Shown here: in pieces, positions 61,850 to 64,000 of the stretch
How positions within the stretch are numbered: the first letter of the stretch is position 1
Layout of the letters: every line of letters starts with the position of its first letter
Assembly (NCBI GenBank): GCA_963734085.1
Contig: CAVTFT010000009.1
Location: 248,001 to 312,000, forward strand
Direction of reading: 5' to 3'
Source of the DNA: CAIWHR01 sp963734085
GTDB taxonomy: Bacteria; Pseudomonadota; Gammaproteobacteria; Burkholderiales; Casimicrobiaceae
Length of the DNA stretch: 64,000 nucleotides
Position numbers and translations under genes: made by a program
Notes under the pieces: model-generated
The model's database searches: none
What the model was told of the DNA's origin: nothing
Seen by the model: the letters and a program-made list of their open reading frames with translations, nothing else

Positions 61850-64000
61850 TCAGGATTCCTTGACCAGGGTGACGAAGTTGCTGTGGATGCTGGTGCCGCC
61901 CATCAGCGGGTCGACGACGTATTTCGTCGTGAGCTGCGCAGCGCTCGCACCCTTGAGATATGAACGCTTCTGCTGCGGCACCGTGTGCCCGAAGCCGTAG
62001 ACGAGATAGACGCAGTCGGGCCGGATGCGCTGCGTGGCCTTCACTCTCACGCGGTTGCTGACGACACCGTCCTGATTTCTGAGCTTGACGTATTGCCCGT
62101 TAGCGATGCCCTGCGTTTTCGCCACCGCCGCATTCACCCAGACTTCGTTCGTCGGCATCAGGTCGGCGAGCAACGGGTTGTTCTGCGTGCGCGTGAACGT
62201 ATGCACCGGCGCGCGCCCGGTGAGAAGACGAAGCGCGCCTTCAGGTCCGGCGGCCGGCGGCTGGTACTTCGGCACCGGGTCGAAACCCTTGGCCTTGAGC
62301 TGATCCGAATAGAACTCGACCTTGCCCGACGGGGTGTCGAACGTGAGCTCGAGCCCGTCCTCGACGACGACCGGCTCCGGCTTGCCCATGATCACGCCGT
62401 CGCGCTTCAGCTCGTCGAAGCTGAGACCCGCTTTCTCCACGCGGTAGCGCAGGTATTCCTCCATGTCGGCGAACGGCATGCACGCGCCGATGCCGAGCTT
62501 ATCGGCGAGCTTTTTCGCAATCCACCAGCCGGGCTTCTGATCCGCGGGCGCGCTCATCACAGGTTGCCGCAGCGCGACCCAGCCGGTGCGACCCCAAGCG
62601 AGCGACAGCTCATCGTGGCGCTCGAAGAACGTCACTTCGGGGAGCACGACGTCGGCATACGCGGCGATCTCGCTCGGCATCGTGTCGACGACCACTAAAA
62701 GGTCGAGCTTGTCGATCGCCGCCAGCGTTTCGGCCGGGTTCGGCAGCGCATTCATCAGGTTGGTCGAGTAGACGAACCAGCCCTTGATCGGATACGGCTT
62801 GCCGGTGAGCGTCGCTTCACGCAATCCCGTGGTCACCGCTTCGTCGGCGAACGGATACTTCTCCCCGTTCGGGTTGTCCGCTTTCGGCCGCTCCGGCTTC
62901 GGCGGCTTGGGTAGCGGATACGGCGCGACCTTCATCCCGGCGGCGAGGAACAATCCGCCCTTGTGACCCCAGCTGCCGAGGAGCGCGTTCAGAAGCGCGA
63001 TCGCGCGGCTCCGCTGCGTGTCGTCGCCATGCCAGACGACGCGCCGCCCGGGATGGATCAGCGACGCCGGCCGATGGCTCGCGAACTCGCGTGCCGTCGC
63101 GCGGATCAGCGTCGCATCGATGCCGGTTTCCGGCGCCGCCCACTCCGGCGTGTACGGTGCGATCTCGGCGGCGAACTTGTCGAAACCATGACCGTAGTTC
63201 TCAACGAAGGCCTTGTCGTAGCGGCCCTCGGTGACGAGCACGTTCATCCAGGCGAGGAGCAGCGCGAGGTCGGTGCCGGGCTTGATCGGCAGCCAGTATT
63301 TTGCCTTGCTCGCGGCCACCGAAAAGCGCGGATCGACGACGATGATGGGAATCTTCCGCTCGATGGCCTGCGCGAACTCCCGCACCTGCGTGTTGTGCAT
63401 GTTTTCGCCGAGGTGGGTGCCGATCAGCACGAGGCATTCGGTATTCTCGATATCGGTCGGTTCCGGCGAGCCGACGGCGCTGCCGAACGTCAGCGTGAAG
63501 CCGACGTCGCGCGGTCCGCGGCATTGCGCGAACGACGAGCCGGCGAAGTTGATCGCGCCCCACGACTTCAGCACGTGCTGGAACATCGCCTGGCCGATGC
63601 CGTGCGTGAATCCGGCCAGCGCTTCCGGGCCATGTTCCGCCTTGATCTTCTGCATCTTTTCGGCAACAAACGTGAGCGCCTCGTCCCATGTCACCGCCGT
63701 CCATTCCTCCTTGCCGCGCGCGCCGCGCCGGATCAGCGGTTTTTGCAGCCGATCGGGGTCGTAATACGCGCCGACGGCACCGGTGCCGCGTGGGCACAGG
63801 CGGCCTTTCGAAGCCGGATCGCGTGGATTGCCCTCGAATTTCCACAGCTGTCCGTCGCGGACGTGCGCAATGCCGGCGCAGCGCCAGAAGCACATGTCGC
63901 AGAACGTAGGAACCGTCGTGCTGCCGGTCGACGGTGCATCGGCGGCCGCGGCGATGCGGGCGACGGAACCGAACTGCGGCGTCATGGTTACGGCGCCGAA
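61850..64000 (-). CDS. Molybdopterin oxidoreductase, PhsA/PsrA type, 5' end outside window
   Basis: 711 residues from ATG 63985, but the frame is open to the window end and reads FGAVTMTPQFGSVARIAAAA, the second half of a Tat signal peptide. The true start is therefore beyond 64000. The N-terminal [4Fe-4S] ligands are in FCDMCFWRC and GRLCPRG. SSFAQCRGPRD gives a Cys as molybdenum ligand (Cys155 from ATG 63985), as in thiosulfate/polysulfide reductases. The C-terminal dinucleotide domain is complete. With the Fe-S subunit, NrfD subunit and rhodanese it suggests sulfur-compound reduction or oxidation in the periplasm; direction unknown. Confidence 0.88.
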   Translation of the reverse strand, partial: FGAVTMTPQFGSVARIAAAADAPSTGSTTVPTFCDMCFWRCAGIAHVRDGQLWKFEGNPRDPASKGRLCPRGTGAVGAYYDPDRLQKPLIRRGARGKEEWTAVTWDEALTFVAEKMQKIKAEHGPEALAGFTHGIGQAMFQHVLKSWGAINFAGSSFAQCRGPRDVGFTLTFGSAVGSPEPTDIENTECLVLIGTHLGENMHNTQVREFAQAIERKIPIIVVDPRFSVAASKAKYWLPIKPGTDLALLLAWMNVLVTEGRYDKAFVENYGHGFDKFAAEIAPYTPEWAAPETGIDATLIRATAREFASHRPASLIHPGRRVVWHGDDTQRSRAIALLNALLGSWGHKGGLFLAAGMKVAPYPLPKPPKPERPKADNPNGEKYPFADEAVTTGLREATLTGKPYPIKGWFVYSTNLMNALPNPAETLAAIDKLDLLVVVDTMPSEIAAYADVVLPEVTFFERHDELSLAWGRTGWVALRQPVMSAPADQKPGWWIAKKLADKLGIGACMPFADMEEYLRYRVEKAGLSFDELKRDGVIMGKPEPVVVEDGLELTFDTPSGKVEFYSDQLKAKGFDPVPKYQPPAAGPEGALRLLTGRAPVHTFTRTQNNPLLADLMPTNEVWVNAAVAKTQGIANGQYVKLRNQDGVVSNRVRVKATQRIRPDCVYLVYGFGHTVPQQKRSYLKGASAAQLTTKYVVDPLMGGTSIHSNFVTLVKES

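Overview
The window is high-GC (about two thirds G+C) bacterial chromosome, densely packed with genes and rich in 1-4 nt start/stop overlaps. The gene content points to a facultatively anaerobic, probably denitrifying betaproteobacterium of the Thauera/Azoarcus/Aromatoleum/Sulfuritalea kind. That assignment is an inference from family recognition and synteny; no rRNA or tRNA is present to confirm it. No CRISPR array, insertion sequence, prophage or replication origin was seen.

Layout. (1) 1-2346, minus: a partial thioredoxin-fold protein and a slipin/NfeD membrane pair. (2) 2426-9407, minus: the aerobic benzoyl-CoA (box) pathway, boxR-boxC-boxB-boxA, running on into two hemerythrin-domain genes that flank a SirB2 membrane protein. 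(3) 9664-17730, plus, divergent from boxR: a DUF4863 protein, benzoate-CoA ligase, a five-gene branched-chain-type ABC importer, an alpha/beta hydrolase and a thioesterase. A ~250 bp divergent promoter region with TGCA motifs separates it from boxR. (4) 17777-27084: envelope functions (split PqiA, PqiB, PqiC, a patatin lipoprotein, an outer-membrane protein, and a DUF2092 protein with a repeat-rich secreted protein), ending in a scar with two truncated genes. (5) 27195-31609, minus: korA-korB with a ferritin-like protein, RidA and an SDR. (6) 31838-39876, plus: the anaerobic benzoyl-CoA pathway had-oah-dch-bcrCBAD-fdx. (7) 40045-41772: small housekeeping or stress genes and one remnant. (8) 41801-44800, minus: a polytopic membrane protein, MIP18-type factor, tandem GNAT and hemerythrin. 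(9) 44877-56350, minus: a long run holding a thioesterase, padB-padC-padD (phenylacetyl-CoA:acceptor oxidoreductase, padB frameshifted), a phenylacetate-CoA ligase, hcrC-hcrA-hcrB (4-hydroxybenzoyl-CoA reductase), DUF2249 and an NnrS-like protein. (10) 56515-59533: GNAT, an Rrf2 regulator, a Crp/Fnr regulator, a CbiM-like membrane protein and a small exported protein. (11) 59716-64000, minus: a rhodanese and a polysulfide/thiosulfate-reductase-type molybdoenzyme complex, 5' truncated by the window end.

How it works together. Benzoate is imported and activated to benzoyl-CoA. With oxygen, BoxAB/BoxC epoxidise and cleave the ring. Without oxygen, BcrCBAD reduces the ring with electrons from a ferredoxin that KorAB re-reduces, and Dch, Had and Oah take the product to 3-hydroxypimeloyl-CoA. 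HcrABC and PadBCD feed 4-hydroxybenzoyl-CoA and phenylacetyl-CoA into the same pool. The window is therefore a benzoyl-CoA hub spanning both oxygen regimes, interleaved with hemerythrin, NnrS-like and DUF2249 genes typical of O2/NO response.

Regulation. FNR/CRP-type boxes lie upstream of korA, of the hemerythrin operon and (degenerate) of the pad operon. A second motif, GGTAT-N3-GGTAY-N4-ATACC directly followed by a -10-like hexamer, occurs upstream of had and, with identical spacing, upstream of the hemerythrin operon. It is the least expected signal found here.
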